DNA of 64,000 nucleotides from Acetobacter oeni (lineage in GTDB: Bacteria > Pseudomonadota > Alphaproteobacteria > Acetobacterales > Acetobacteraceae). Position numbers and translations under genes: made by a program. The DNA is taken from positions 62,001 to 126,000 of the forward strand of contig NZ_WOTA01000004.1 of the NCBI RefSeq assembly GCF_011516825.1, read 5' to 3'. Each line of letters begins with the position of its first letter. Position 1 is the first letter of the stretch. Of the stretch, positions 1 through 8,343 are shown in pieces. The notes beneath the pieces were generated by a model. That model saw only the letters and a program-made list of their open reading frames with translations, made no database searches and was not told the DNA's origin.

Positions 1-340
1 GACGCGGCGCAAGTGTGCAGTTATCCACCGCACTGAGATGCGGAAACAGGTTGTAATTCTGAAACACCATTCCGACTGTTCCTCGCAGTTCAGTCAGATC
101 GGTCTTTCCGTCGATGATTTTTCCGTCGATCATCAGCACGCCACTGTCATGTGGCTCAATACGGTTGAGGCAGCGGATCAGCGTCGATTTTCCTGAACCT
201 GACGGCCCCAGAACAACAATTTTCTCACCTCTGGCGATATCGAGGCTGATACGGTCGAGTGCCAGAAAATCTTTGTAGAATTTGCTGAGATTCCGAATGG
301 AGATCCTTGAGGCGGGATCGGGCAGGAGACTATGCGACAT
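1..340 (-). CDS. Amino-acid ABC transporter ATP-binding protein, N-terminal part
   Basis: This is the first 113 codons of an ABC ATPase that runs off the left edge. The Walker A motif GPSGSGKST lies at residues 45-53 and the Q-loop VFQNYNLFPH at about 92-101, both typical of GlnQ/HisP-type polar amino-acid importers. It would power uptake through the fused binding protein/permease encoded just upstream. Its ATG at 340 lies inside the end of that gene (11-base overlap), which indicates translational coupling. The Walker B and signature motifs are outside the window, so completeness cannot be judged. The substrate is unknown; the neighbouring catabolic genes suggest an amino acid or guanidino compound. 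Confidence 0.93.
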   Translation of the reverse strand, partial: MSHSLLPDPASRISIRNLSKFYKDFLALDRISLDIARGEKIVVLGPSGSGKSTLIRCLNRIEPHDSGVLMIDGKIIDGKTDLTELRGTVGMVFQNYNLFPHLSAVDNCTLAPR

Positions 341-1883
341 TGGCGGAGGCCTTGTTGCGATCGGCCCAGGCAAAACGGCGTTCAATCCGTTTTTGCAGAT
401 AAAGGAAGAAAAACACCATCGCGAGATAATAGATCAGCGCGGCAGAGTAATATTCGGTGAACTCGAATGTCCGGGCAACCTGGATCTGAGTGACGGCAAG
501 AAGCTCCTGCAACGAAATGACGGAGGCCAGGGATGTTGTTTTCAGAAGACTGATGAACTCATTGATCGTCGGTGGCAGCGCGATACGCAGAGCCTGCGGG
601 AAAATGACATGTCGATAGACCTGCGCAGATTTCATACCAAGCGCATCGGCGGCCAGGCGTTGACCCGGGTCTACGGCCCGCAGCGCGGCGCGGTTGATTT
701 CCACCTGATAGGCGGATTCGTTGATGGAGAGCGAGAGCCAGGTCGCGAGAAAGGGCGTAAACCAGTGCTCGCGGAAGAAAGGCAGGAATTGCGGCAGGGC
801 ATTCCAGATGAAAAGAAGCTGAAGAAGCGTTGGCGCGCCGCGAAAAACAGCAACATACGCCGAGAGTATAAATTTCAGCGGCGAATCAGGCCCGTTGAGC
901 CGCATGGCGATCGGGATCGAAATGACAATCGCCATCATATGCGAGAGCACCGCAATCGTCAGCGTAAGAGCAGCGCCTTTCAGGAAAGCCACGGACGTCA
1001 GCGCAGAGAAAAACGTCGCAAAATCGAAGCGGGCCGGTGCATTTTTTTCCGAGAAAACCTGCTCGTGCTCGCCTGAAACACCCCATTTCTTCTCAAGCCC
1101 GGCAATCTCGCCTCCCGATGTCAGATCGTCGATGGCTCGTTGCAGTTGCACCCTGTCTTCTGCGTTCTTACGAATATAAATCGCGAATTGTCGGTAATCC
1201 GGATAATCCGGCTTGAAAATGATGCTGACTTTTCCACCGAGCTGCTTCTGACGATAATACAGCTCAACGTCCTGACTGATAAAGGCATTTACCCGTCCGA
1301 TCAGAACCTGCTGAACGACCTGATCTTCGGTCGGGTATTGCTGCACGATAATCGGCGTGCGCCCTTCAGCCCTGAGCGTGTCATTCTCTTTTTCAATCCG
1401 TGCGGCATAACTTGTGCCGGACTGAGTCGCGATCGTCTTGCCTGACAGATCCGTCATCGCGGTAAGCTTCGGGGCGCCGGCGCGGGCGACGACAACCAGC
1501 GCTGAGTCCGCATACGGAACCGCATCGTAGTTCTTCTCGCGTCCGCTCTGGCGCAGAACACCGCTGATTACCATCCCGCACCGCCGGGCCGCGAGACTGG
1601 GAAACATACCCTCGAAATCCATGGTGTCAGGAACGAAGGTTGCATGCCAGCGGGCCGCCAGCAGGCGGGCAAGATCGATGTCCATGCCCGCCAGGGCAGT
1701 CGTGTCGCTGCCGTTGACGAATGTCATCGGTGGCAGAGTCGGATTGGTACACAGCGTCAGCTGACCGTCCTGAATAAACCCGGGCGTTTCATCGGCCCGG
1801 GCGGCGGGATGATGCAGGACCAGCCCGGTCAGCGTGAACAACAGACACAACAACACGGACAGGCCGCGTGACCCCGGACTCAT
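330..1883 (-). CDS. ABC transporter fusion: amino-acid binding protein joined to permease
   Basis: A 517-residue protein begins with a signal peptide (about 1-30, ending near HPAARADE). A family-3 solute-binding domain follows (about 38-265), then a membrane permease domain (about 290-505). The permease carries the cytoplasmic EAA-type loop around residues 410-431 (DALGMKSAQVYRHVIFPQ) that contacts the ATPase. Binding protein and permease are normally separate genes, but such fusions are known in the polar amino-acid uptake family. Its ATG overlaps the stop of the LysR gene by four bases (ATGA) and its own end overlaps the ATPase start, so the three genes form one coupled operon. The substrate is not readable from the sequence. 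Confidence 0.93.
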   Translation of the reverse strand: MSPGSRGLSVLLCLLFTLTGLVLHHPAARADETPGFIQDGQLTLCTNPTLPPMTFVNGSDTTALAGMDIDLARLLAARWHATFVPDTMDFEGMFPSLAARRCGMVISGVLRQSGREKNYDAVPYADSALVVVARAGAPKLTAMTDLSGKTIATQSGTSYAARIEKENDTLRAEGRTPIIVQQYPTEDQVVQQVLIGRVNAFISQDVELYYRQKQLGGKVSIIFKPDYPDYRQFAIYIRKNAEDRVQLQRAIDDLTSGGEIAGLEKKWGVSGEHEQVFSEKNAPARFDFATFFSALTSVAFLKGAALTLTIAVLSHMMAIVISIPIAMRLNGPDSPLKFILSAYVAVFRGAPTLLQLLFIWNALPQFLPFFREHWFTPFLATWLSLSINESAYQVEINRAALRAVDPGQRLAADALGMKSAQVYRHVIFPQALRIALPPTINEFISLLKTTSLASVISLQELLAVTQIQVARTFEFTEYYSAALIYYLAMVFFFLYLQKRIERRFAWADRNKASANVA

Positions 1884-2860
1884 CAGCAGACCTCTTCGAG
1901 AATAGCGCGAAACGTCTCTGCCAGAAGGCCGTTTTCCGGGGTGGGACGCACAAGGAGATGGAATGTATTTGTCAGGTGCAGATCACTGAAATCGACATGA
2001 CGCAGCTTATTTTCAGAAACCATTTGGCGGGCGAACAGCTCCGGCAGAAAGCCCAGATAGGACCCCGAAAGGATCAGCAGCGCCCGTGAGTCGACGTTTT
2101 CGGCGGTCGCGCAGAAATTTACCGTATCGCGGATCTCATCCCATCGGGGAGAACTGGAGGCATCCGATACTTCAATCATCCGTGCGGCCGCCAGGATTTC
2201 CGGCGTGATATTCGCCTCCGCACAGCCGAAGAGCGGGTGCCTGTGGCCGCAATACAGCCGCGAGCGCTCGTTAAAGAGCGCCGTCGTCTGCATCCCGGGC
2301 CGGTCCGGCGGATAGAGCGTAAGCCCCGCCGTCGCTGTTCCGTTCAGAACGGCGAATTCGACATCCCGCGTGGAAGCCGAACGCACCTCCATGTAGACAT
2401 CCGGATGACGCGAGGTAAAGCAGCTCAGGGCGCGGACCAGAACCGTTTCCCCGTGAATCTGGATATTATCTGTAAGATACAGGCAGAAACGCCCTGAAAG
2501 ATGGCCGCTGACCTGGTTGAGACGTTGCCGGAAGCCGTCGATATCCCGAAACAGCGTGCGTGTCGCATCCAGCACACCCTGTCCCTCCGGCGTCAGGCAG
2601 AAACCACCGCGACCACGCTGACAGAGAGACAGATTCAGACGTTTCTCAAGCGAGGAAATGTCGATGCTGATGGAGGATTTGCTCTTCCCCAGCATGATTT
2701 CAGCCGCCGCAAATCCACCCTGTTCCGCAACAGTCGTAAAAACCCGAAGCAGACGCAGATCAACTTCCGCGATCCTGCCCTGAAACCCGGTGCTGCGGAT
2801 AACACGGCGCGGTGCCTGAGAACTGGTCTGCGGGCTGCGGGGCAAGCTGGCTCCTGGCAC
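1883..2860 (-). CDS. LysR-family transcriptional regulator
   Basis: The N-terminal winged helix reads DLRLLRVFTTVAEQGGF and continues through KSKSSISIDISSLEKRL. A LysR effector-binding domain follows to the end. The start is uncertain. An ATG at 2968 would add a long, unconserved basic leader and would place an operator-like inverted repeat (2865-2902) inside the gene. I prefer the GTG at 2860, directly after that repeat, although it lacks a clear ribosome binding site; a TTG at 2845 is another option. The gene is first in an operon with the ABC transporter and is divergent from the hydrolase at 3052, so it probably controls both arms in response to a transported compound. Confidence 0.88.
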   Translation of the reverse strand: MPGASLPRSPQTSSQAPRRVIRSTGFQGRIAEVDLRLLRVFTTVAEQGGFAAAEIMLGKSKSSISIDISSLEKRLNLSLCQRGRGGFCLTPEGQGVLDATRTLFRDIDGFRQRLNQVSGHLSGRFCLYLTDNIQIHGETVLVRALSCFTSRHPDVYMEVRSASTRDVEFAVLNGTATAGLTLYPPDRPGMQTTALFNERSRLYCGHRHPLFGCAEANITPEILAAARMIEVSDASSSPRWDEIRDTVNFCATAENVDSRALLILSGSYLGFLPELFARQMVSENKLRHVDFSDLHLTNTFHLLVRPTPENGLLAETFRAILEEVC

Positions 2861-2864
2861 TGTT

Positions 2865-2902
2865 GAACATCGGACTTTTGTACACTTATCAGAACGATGT
2901 TC
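2865..2902. promoter_or_regulatory. Inverted repeat, candidate LysR operator
   Basis: GAACATCG (2865-2872) and its exact complement CGATGTTC (2895-2902) are separated by 22 bases, so their centres lie 30 bp apart, about three helical turns. The repeat sits between the divergent LysR/transporter and hydrolase/dehydrogenase/aminotransferase arms. LysR proteins bind such two-part sites as tetramers. The repeat is seen directly; its role is inferred. Confidence 0.45.
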
Positions 2903-3051
2903 GCCGGTCCGGTCAACCTTATGTTGCAGTGTTTGCTTTGGCAGATTTGAAAGTGAACTCCAGCACATTCAAAACGTGCTGCCCTGGTCGCGCCGATACG
3001 TTATGAAGCAGAAACGGACCGGGACGCCCGGCAGGCTGAGGAATGTGTCGC

Positions 3052-3924
3052 ATGAAACAGAACAGATGGTTCATTGACAGTGAAACCGGCGATCTCGCCG
3101 ATGTTCTGCTTTGTCCTCCGGATTATTACTCGTGGATTCCAAGCAACGACATCGCCATCCAGACCATGGCCAATGGCGGAAAGATCGACCACACCGCCCT
3201 GAAAGCCCAGTTCGGCGAACTGGTGTCAGCCCTCCGGGGCGCCGATGTCAGTTGTCACTTCCTCAAAGCGCATGAAGGCATGCCCTACGAGGTCTATACC
3301 CGCGACAGTTCACAGACCACGCCGTTCGGCACCGTCGTCACAAAGCTGATGCGGAAGGAACGCGTCGCCGAGGAAGCCGAAATCCGCTCTTTCTACGCCG
3401 AAGACGAAATCTGGAGGACCTGCACGAAAGGCCATATCGAAGGCGGCGACATCCATATCATCCGCCCCGGCCTCGTCGCCGTCGGCGTGACCGGAGGCCG
3501 CACGGACGAGGCCGGGGCCAAGGAGTTTCTGAGCTGGTTCGAGGAAGCCGGCTGGACAACCCGTATGATCCGCTTCCCGGAACATTTCCTGCACCTGGAC
3601 GTCATCTTCGCCATGGTTGCGGAAAACCTCGCCCTCGCCGCCGTCGATGTCCTGTCCGACGAGGATCTCGACTGGTTCCGTGCCCAGGGCATCCGCCTCC
3701 TGCCCGTGAGCTACAAGGAAGTCATGCGCGACATGGGCTGCAACGTGCTGGCTCTTGGCCGGGAGCGCGTCGTCAGCCCACATCACTCGACACGGATCAA
3801 CGGAGTGCTCCGCACCGAAGGCCTGACGGTCATCGATCCTGAACTCAACCAGTTTTCTCAGGGCGGCGGCAGCGTGCATTGTATGACCATGCCACTGCGT
3901 CGTAAGTCTCTTCTGGCTGGCTGA
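3052..3924 (+). CDS. Amidinotransferase-fold hydrolase (DDAH/arginine deiminase-like)
   Basis: A 290-residue protein of the guanidino-group-modifying superfamily, which includes dimethylargininase, arginine deiminase and amidinotransferases. Visible hallmarks are YTRDSS at 82-87, EGGD at 130-133, HLD at 181-183 (likely catalytic histidine) and the C-terminal GGGSVHC with the expected nucleophile Cys277. The length fits DDAH-like enzymes rather than the roughly 400-residue arginine deiminases. I chose the ATG at 3052 because a GAGGA lies nine bases before it; the ATG at 3043 overlaps that site. It is first in a set with a hydroxyacid dehydrogenase and an aminotransferase, divergent from a LysR/ABC transporter operon. 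The likely reaction is hydrolysis of a guanidino compound; the substrate is unknown. Confidence 0.85.
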   Translation: MKQNRWFIDSETGDLADVLLCPPDYYSWIPSNDIAIQTMANGGKIDHTALKAQFGELVSALRGADVSCHFLKAHEGMPYEVYTRDSSQTTPFGTVVTKLMRKERVAEEAEIRSFYAEDEIWRTCTKGHIEGGDIHIIRPGLVAVGVTGGRTDEAGAKEFLSWFEEAGWTTRMIRFPEHFLHLDVIFAMVAENLALAAVDVLSDEDLDWFRAQGIRLLPVSYKEVMRDMGCNVLALGRERVVSPHHSTRINGVLRTEGLTVIDPELNQFSQGGGSVHCMTMPLRRKSLLAG

Positions 3925-3948
3925 AAACACGCAGATTCGGGGCATATC

Positions 3949-4890
3949 ATGGTCAGACTCGTCATCAGTGCGGATGGAAAAGACGCTTACGAGGGCTGGC
4001 GTGCCAGCTTCGCGGAAATCGCGCCGGATATCGAAGTTTGCCCTTGGGCCGGCTCGAAAACCGATCTGGCAGGCGTCGATTACGCGCTGGTCTGGCAGCC
4101 CGGCCCCGGTGAACTGGCGAAAATGGGAAACCTGCGAGGCATCCTCTGCACCGGCGCCGGCATAAATCACCTGCTCCGCGATCCGGATTTCCCCCACCAT
4201 GTTCCGCTGGTGCGTATGGGCGGCGAAGAGACCTGCACGCTCATGGCCGATTATGTGCAGTGGGCCGCCATCGGCCTCATCCGCGATGCCAGAACCTGGG
4301 CACGAAATCAGGCCACCGGCACCTGGCGAAACAATCCGGTTTTCCGCACAAGCGCGGCGACGCGGATCGGCATCATGGGCTACGGCAATCTCGGTTCGGC
4401 CGTTGCCCGGCACCTGGCGCGGACAGGATTTCAGGTATCGGCATGGTGCCGGACCCTGCGGGAAGCCGGGGAAACAGCCCTGTTTGCCGGACAGGACAGG
4501 CTGCCCGCCTTTCTGGGACAGACCGACATTCTCGTAAATCTTCTTCCCAGCACGCAGGAGACGCGAAACCTGATCGATTTTGCGTTCCTCTCCCTTCTGC
4601 CCCGTGGCACCGGACTGATTAACGTCGGCCGGGGCGATCAGGTGGTCGAGGTGGATTTACTCCGTGCCCTGGACGAAAACCAGCTCTCCGGAGCCGTGCT
4701 CGATGTTTTCGTTCAGGAACCACTGCCCGACACATCTCCGTTCTGGTCGCATCCGAAAATTACGGTTACACCGCATGTGGCGTCGGAAGCTTCCCGCCCG
4801 GCTCAGACAGAGTATGTGGCGAAGGCAATCCGTCAGATGGAGGCCGGAGAAACACCGCCTCTTTTGTACAAGCCCGGGCGCGGATACTGA
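3949..4890 (+). CDS. 2-hydroxyacid dehydrogenase, GhrA-like
   Basis: A 313-residue NAD(P)-dependent D-2-hydroxyacid dehydrogenase. The Rossmann glycine motif GYGNLG is at 144-149. The family triad is visible as Arg228 (NVGRGD), Glu257 (QEPLP) and His276 (TPHVAS). The short form and the C-terminal FWSHP/TPHVAS block resemble glyoxylate/hydroxypyruvate reductase A. It would interconvert a 2-oxo acid and its 2-hydroxy acid in the cytoplasm. It lies 24 bases after the hydrolase and 49 bases before the aminotransferase on the same strand, so it probably acts on an oxo acid produced in the same pathway. The substrate is not determinable from sequence. Confidence 0.88.
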   Translation: MVRLVISADGKDAYEGWRASFAEIAPDIEVCPWAGSKTDLAGVDYALVWQPGPGELAKMGNLRGILCTGAGINHLLRDPDFPHHVPLVRMGGEETCTLMADYVQWAAIGLIRDARTWARNQATGTWRNNPVFRTSAATRIGIMGYGNLGSAVARHLARTGFQVSAWCRTLREAGETALFAGQDRLPAFLGQTDILVNLLPSTQETRNLIDFAFLSLLPRGTGLINVGRGDQVVEVDLLRALDENQLSGAVLDVFVQEPLPDTSPFWSHPKITVTPHVASEASRPAQTEYVAKAIRQMEAGETPPLLYKPGRGY

Positions 4891-4939
4891 CTGCCGTTAC
4901 CGGTTTATTTAATCGCACTGAGATAAAAGAGGTTCAGTG

Positions 4940-6211
4940 ATGGCGTCCACTAATTCAGGCCTGTCCGAACGCCGCGCGGCGGCTGTCCCCGTCGGTGTAG
5001 GGTCCTCCACGACAATCCACGCAGATCGTGCTCAGGGCGCGGAACTCTGGGATGTCGAAGGACGCCGCTATGTCGATTTCGCGGCCGGTATCGCCGTGGT
5101 GAATGTCGGCCACCGGCATCCACGCATCATGGCCGCCGTCGAAGCGCAGATGCAGCGTTTCACGCATACATCTTTCCAGGTGGCGCCCTACGAAAGCTAT
5201 ATCGAACTGGCCGAACGGCTGAACGCTCTGGCCTTTGTCGAAGGCCCGGCAAAGAGTATTTTCTTCACCACCGGCGCTGAAGCGACCGAGAACGCCGTCA
5301 AGATCGCCCGCGCCGCAACAGGTCGTCCGGCTGTCATCGCCTTTACCGGCGGCTTCCACGGACGCACGCTTCTCGCCTCGGCGATGACGGGTAAGGTCAA
5401 TCCATACAAAACGCAGTTCGGACCGATGCCCGGCGACATCTATCATGTGCCGTTTCCGGCAAGAGACGTTTCGGTCGAGGACAGCCTGCGTGCTCTGGAT
5501 CTGATGTTTGCCGCAGATATCGATCCGTCACGTGTCGCCGCCATCATCATCGAACCTGTTCAGGGAGAGGGCGGTTTCCGTGTTTCCCCCTTCGCTTTGC
5601 TGAAGGGACTGAGAGAGCGTTGCGATCAGCACGGTATTCTCCTGGTCGCCGATGAGGTCCAGAGCGGATTTGCCCGTACCGGCAGACTCTTCGGTATCGA
5701 GCATTCAGGCGTAAAACCGGATCTCATCGCCGTCGCGAAAGCTCTCGGCGGCGGATTTCCGCTTTCGGGTGTCGTCGGCCGGGCCTCCGTCATGGACGCC
5801 GTGCGCCCGGGCGGCCTCGGGGGCACTTACGGCGGATCACCGCTCGCCTGCGTCGCGGCCCTCGCCGTGCTCGATGTGATTAACGAGGAAAAGCTGGTCG
5901 ACCGCGCGCATCAGATCGGCGAACGGATTTCCAGCCGGATCAGAACGTGGAGCGGGCGCGATGACCTGATTCCGGTCGGCCAGCCACACGGCCTCGGCGC
6001 GATGACCGGCTTCGACATTCTCGAAACCTCCGGCGGCACGGTAAAAAAAGGCGGTGCCAGCGCAGTATGTGCGAAAGCAGCGGATCTGGGTCTGATCGTT
6101 CTGTCCTGCGGCGTCCACGGTGAAACCGTGAGGCTGCTGCCCCCACTGACCATCAGCGACGCGTTGCTGGACGAGGGGCTTGGTCTGCTTGAAAAAGCGT
6201 TGCAGGCATAG
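4940..6211 (+). CDS. gabT: Class III aminotransferase, 4-aminobutyrate aminotransferase-like
   Basis: A 423-residue PLP-dependent class III aminotransferase. The cofactor-binding DEVQSGFARTG begins at Asp238, and the Schiff-base lysine is K267 in AVAKALGGGFPLSG. Overall it resembles GabT, which moves the amino group of 4-aminobutyrate to 2-oxoglutarate, but related enzymes use 5-aminovalerate, ornithine or citrulline-like amines. The ATG at 4940 is preferred over the adjacent GTG at 4937 because AAAGAGG sits at a good distance upstream. As third gene of the hydrolase/dehydrogenase set it may deaminate the product of guanidino hydrolysis. The name is by family; exact specificity is open. Confidence 0.87.
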   Translation: MASTNSGLSERRAAAVPVGVGSSTTIHADRAQGAELWDVEGRRYVDFAAGIAVVNVGHRHPRIMAAVEAQMQRFTHTSFQVAPYESYIELAERLNALAFVEGPAKSIFFTTGAEATENAVKIARAATGRPAVIAFTGGFHGRTLLASAMTGKVNPYKTQFGPMPGDIYHVPFPARDVSVEDSLRALDLMFAADIDPSRVAAIIIEPVQGEGGFRVSPFALLKGLRERCDQHGILLVADEVQSGFARTGRLFGIEHSGVKPDLIAVAKALGGGFPLSGVVGRASVMDAVRPGGLGGTYGGSPLACVAALAVLDVINEEKLVDRAHQIGERISSRIRTWSGRDDLIPVGQPHGLGAMTGFDILETSGGTVKKGGASAVCAKAADLGLIVLSCGVHGETVRLLPPLTISDALLDEGLGLLEKALQA

Positions 6212-6232
6212 AAACAGACCCGGACAACAGTT

Positions 6233-6269
6233 CGCCCGGCACGGAAAAACAGAATTCCGCTGCCGGGCG
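6233..6269. other. Strong hairpin between convergent genes
   Basis: CGCCCGGCACGGAA (6233-6246) pairs with TTCCGCTGCCGGGCG (6255-6269) with a single bulged base and an eight-base loop. It lies between the end of the aminotransferase gene and the convergent stress-protein gene. No run of T follows on either strand, so it may be a weak or Rho-assisted terminator or an RNA-stabilising structure. Confidence 0.4.
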
Positions 6270-6466
6270 ATGCTCCGCAATAAACTGAAGCCATGAATAC
6301 CATGAGCCGGCCCTGGCCGGTTCAGATAATACCCGCAGTCTGTCCTCACTGCACGAATAGCCAGCGCGCGTTTCCCCGCATGTTGGCGACAACACATACC
6401 CCATCGAAGCAAGCGATCTGTGGCGCCTGACTCCGGATGGTCCGGACAACCACGGATCGGACTACC

Positions 6467-7342
6467 TTACCGGCTCATGATAACAGGAAGCGTCGCTTCT
6501 TCCAGAACATGCCTCGTGACACCGCCCAGAATAAGCTGGCGCAGACGGGAGTGAGAATAGGCGCCCATCGCAAGCATATCGGCGCCGAAATCCTGACACG
6601 CTGTCAGAAGTCCGCGCCCCACATCGCGGTCAACAGGAGAAAACTCAACCCGGTCAGCCGTGATGTTGTGCATCGAGAGATAGTCCACCACTTCGCGGCC
6701 AGTCGGCCCCCGACGCTGATAGTCTCCACAATGGAGTACCCGAACCCGCTCGGCGGTGCTCGCCCAGGCCAGCACCCCGCGCAGCGCCGATGCAGCCTCG
6801 GCCGTGCCATTCCACGCAATAGCAACACGTTTTACCATATGGGTCATCGGCTCCCGTGGCGCGATGACAGCCGGACGACCACTGTCGAACAGGACAGCAT
6901 GCAACGCCTCCGAGGATGAAATCTCGTCACCGCTGTCCGGATGCGGGACAAGCGTGAAATCCGACAGCCGCGCATGCCATGGCACAACTTCGCTTTCGGA
7001 ACCCTTGATAATATTGAAGCTCATGCTCGCCTCTTCCTGCGGAAACGGGATTCGCGGCGCCACAACCGCAATTCCGCTCCGCTCCGCAAAGGCTTCGAAC
7101 GCATGATGAACATCCCGCGTCCGCTTACTACCTTCGCGCTCGGCCGCCGACATCAGTTCCTCAACCATTCCGCCCGTAAGGCCTTCGCCCGCCAGCGGCG
7201 CAATGTCACGACCGTCCGGGCTGACATGAAGAACTGCCAGATGAGCATTAAAACGCCGCGCCATGTTGCGGCCCAGTATAAAAGCGGCCTCAACATTCCG
7301 GACACTGCTGATGGGGAGCAGTATTTTTCTGACTTCTTTCAT
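6467..7342 (-). CDS. Universal stress protein, tandem UspA domains
   Basis: A 291-residue protein made of two UspA-type domains. The first begins KEVRKILLPISS; the second begins near VKRVAIAWNGTAEA and ends with the nucleotide-loop signature MGAYSHSRLRQLILGG, the usual Gly-rich ATP-binding motif of the family. It is expected to be cytoplasmic and linked to stress survival, with no defined reaction. The start at 7342 follows AGGAGAG at a good distance; an upstream ATG-containing extension to 7420 has no such site. It stands alone, convergent with the aminotransferase gene and downstream of pdxH on the same strand. Confidence 0.9.
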   Translation of the reverse strand: MKEVRKILLPISSVRNVEAAFILGRNMARRFNAHLAVLHVSPDGRDIAPLAGEGLTGGMVEELMSAAEREGSKRTRDVHHAFEAFAERSGIAVVAPRIPFPQEEASMSFNIIKGSESEVVPWHARLSDFTLVPHPDSGDEISSSEALHAVLFDSGRPAVIAPREPMTHMVKRVAIAWNGTAEAASALRGVLAWASTAERVRVLHCGDYQRRGPTGREVVDYLSMHNITADRVEFSPVDRDVGRGLLTACQDFGADMLAMGAYSHSRLRQLILGGVTRHVLEEATLPVIMSR

Positions 7343-7570
7343 GGCTCTCTCCTGACCGGCGTGATGACGAAACCCTGGCTTACGGGGAACAGGATCCAGA
7401 CTGCCTTTTTTATACATCAATAACGCGCCGGCGTGCAGTTAGTTACATCAGTTACATCCGCGTGCCTCTGGCCCGGACATCCCTGTCGCAGAAAAGCCCT
7501 GACCGAAGCCGGAAAAACGGTTATCCCTCCGGCTTTCAGAGCAGAGTCTTTATTCCACTGAAACCTTTAT

Positions 7571-8197
7571 TCACGGATAAAGGCGCGTAACATCCCACGC
7601 GTGTCTGCCGCGCATCACCCAGATCGCACGGTCATGCAGCCGGTAAGGCCGGTCCTGCCAGAACTCAAACCGCTCGGGCCGGACGCGAAATCCAGACCAG
7701 TTCGCCGGGCGCGGAACCGGCCTCCCCGCATATTCCGTTTCCACCTCTTCCAGGCGCTGCTCGAAAACAGCCCGGTTCGGCAACGGACGCGACTGGTCGG
7801 ACGCAATGGCGCCAAGCTGAGACATGCGGCGCCGGCTGGCAAAGTAATCGTCGGCTTCCTGAGTGGTAACCGGAAAAACCGGCCCTTCGATGCGAATCTG
7901 CCGCCGAAGGCTCTTCCAGTGGAACAGAAGGGCGGCAACCGGCGTGGCCTCGAGTTCCAGCCCCTTGCGACTTTCGAGATTCGTGAAAAACGTAAACCCC
8001 TTACGATCCGCTCCCTTGAGCAGAACAATACGGGCATCCGGCCGCCCTTCCGGGCTGACAGTCGCCAGCGTCATGGCATTCGGGTCATTAGGTTCGCTGG
8101 CTTCGGCGTCCTTCATCCACGCATGGAAAAGATCGAACGGATCAGATGAAAGGTCGATAAGAGGCGATGTCACGGTTTCCGATGCTTTTGCTGTCAT
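7571..8197 (-). CDS. pdxH: Pyridoxamine 5'-phosphate oxidase
   Basis: A 208-residue FMN enzyme that oxidises pyridoxamine or pyridoxine 5'-phosphate to pyridoxal 5'-phosphate, the last step of vitamin B6 synthesis and salvage. The family signatures are present: RIVLLKG and FTFFTNLESRKG in the FMN-binding half, WKSLRRQIRIEG, and the C-terminal FRVRPERFEFWQ with RLHDR. The length matches the usual 200-220 residues. It is divergent from fabI, with 146 bases between the two starts, and probably monocistronic. Its product is the cofactor of aminotransferases such as the one at 4940, though that is not a specific link. Confidence 0.96.
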   Translation of the reverse strand: MTAKASETVTSPLIDLSSDPFDLFHAWMKDAEASEPNDPNAMTLATVSPEGRPDARIVLLKGADRKGFTFFTNLESRKGLELEATPVAALLFHWKSLRRQIRIEGPVFPVTTQEADDYFASRRRMSQLGAIASDQSRPLPNRAVFEQRLEEVETEYAGRPVPRPANWSGFRVRPERFEFWQDRPYRLHDRAIWVMRGRHAWDVTRLYP

Positions 8198-8343
8198 TGT
8201 TTTTCTTCCACTGTCTGTGATGCCAGCGCATGTCGCCTGCGCAATACGCTGCTCTGTCGCTCGTTTGCGGGGTTGTTCCGGTCGTCTGGTTGTGCAACGA
8301 CCCGTGCCATATTGTCATCTCCCCAGCCAGTTGAGGTTTCTGC

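Noticed and set aside
2861-2968. Upstream ATG for the LysR gene
   Set aside because: It adds about 36 residues without homology and would include the inverted repeat that fits a regulatory site; the true start is still uncertain.
3310-4413. A 367-residue open frame on the minus strand across the hydrolase and dehydrogenase genes
   Set aside because: It lies opposite two genes with strong motifs and contains repetitive Gly/Ala/Asp composition typical of antisense frames in GC-rich DNA. No family motif is visible.
7506-7535. AAGCCGGA/TCCGGCTT inverted repeat between pdxH and the stress-protein gene
   Set aside because: The stem is short with a 14-base loop and no T run on the pdxH-transcribed strand, so I could not support a terminator.
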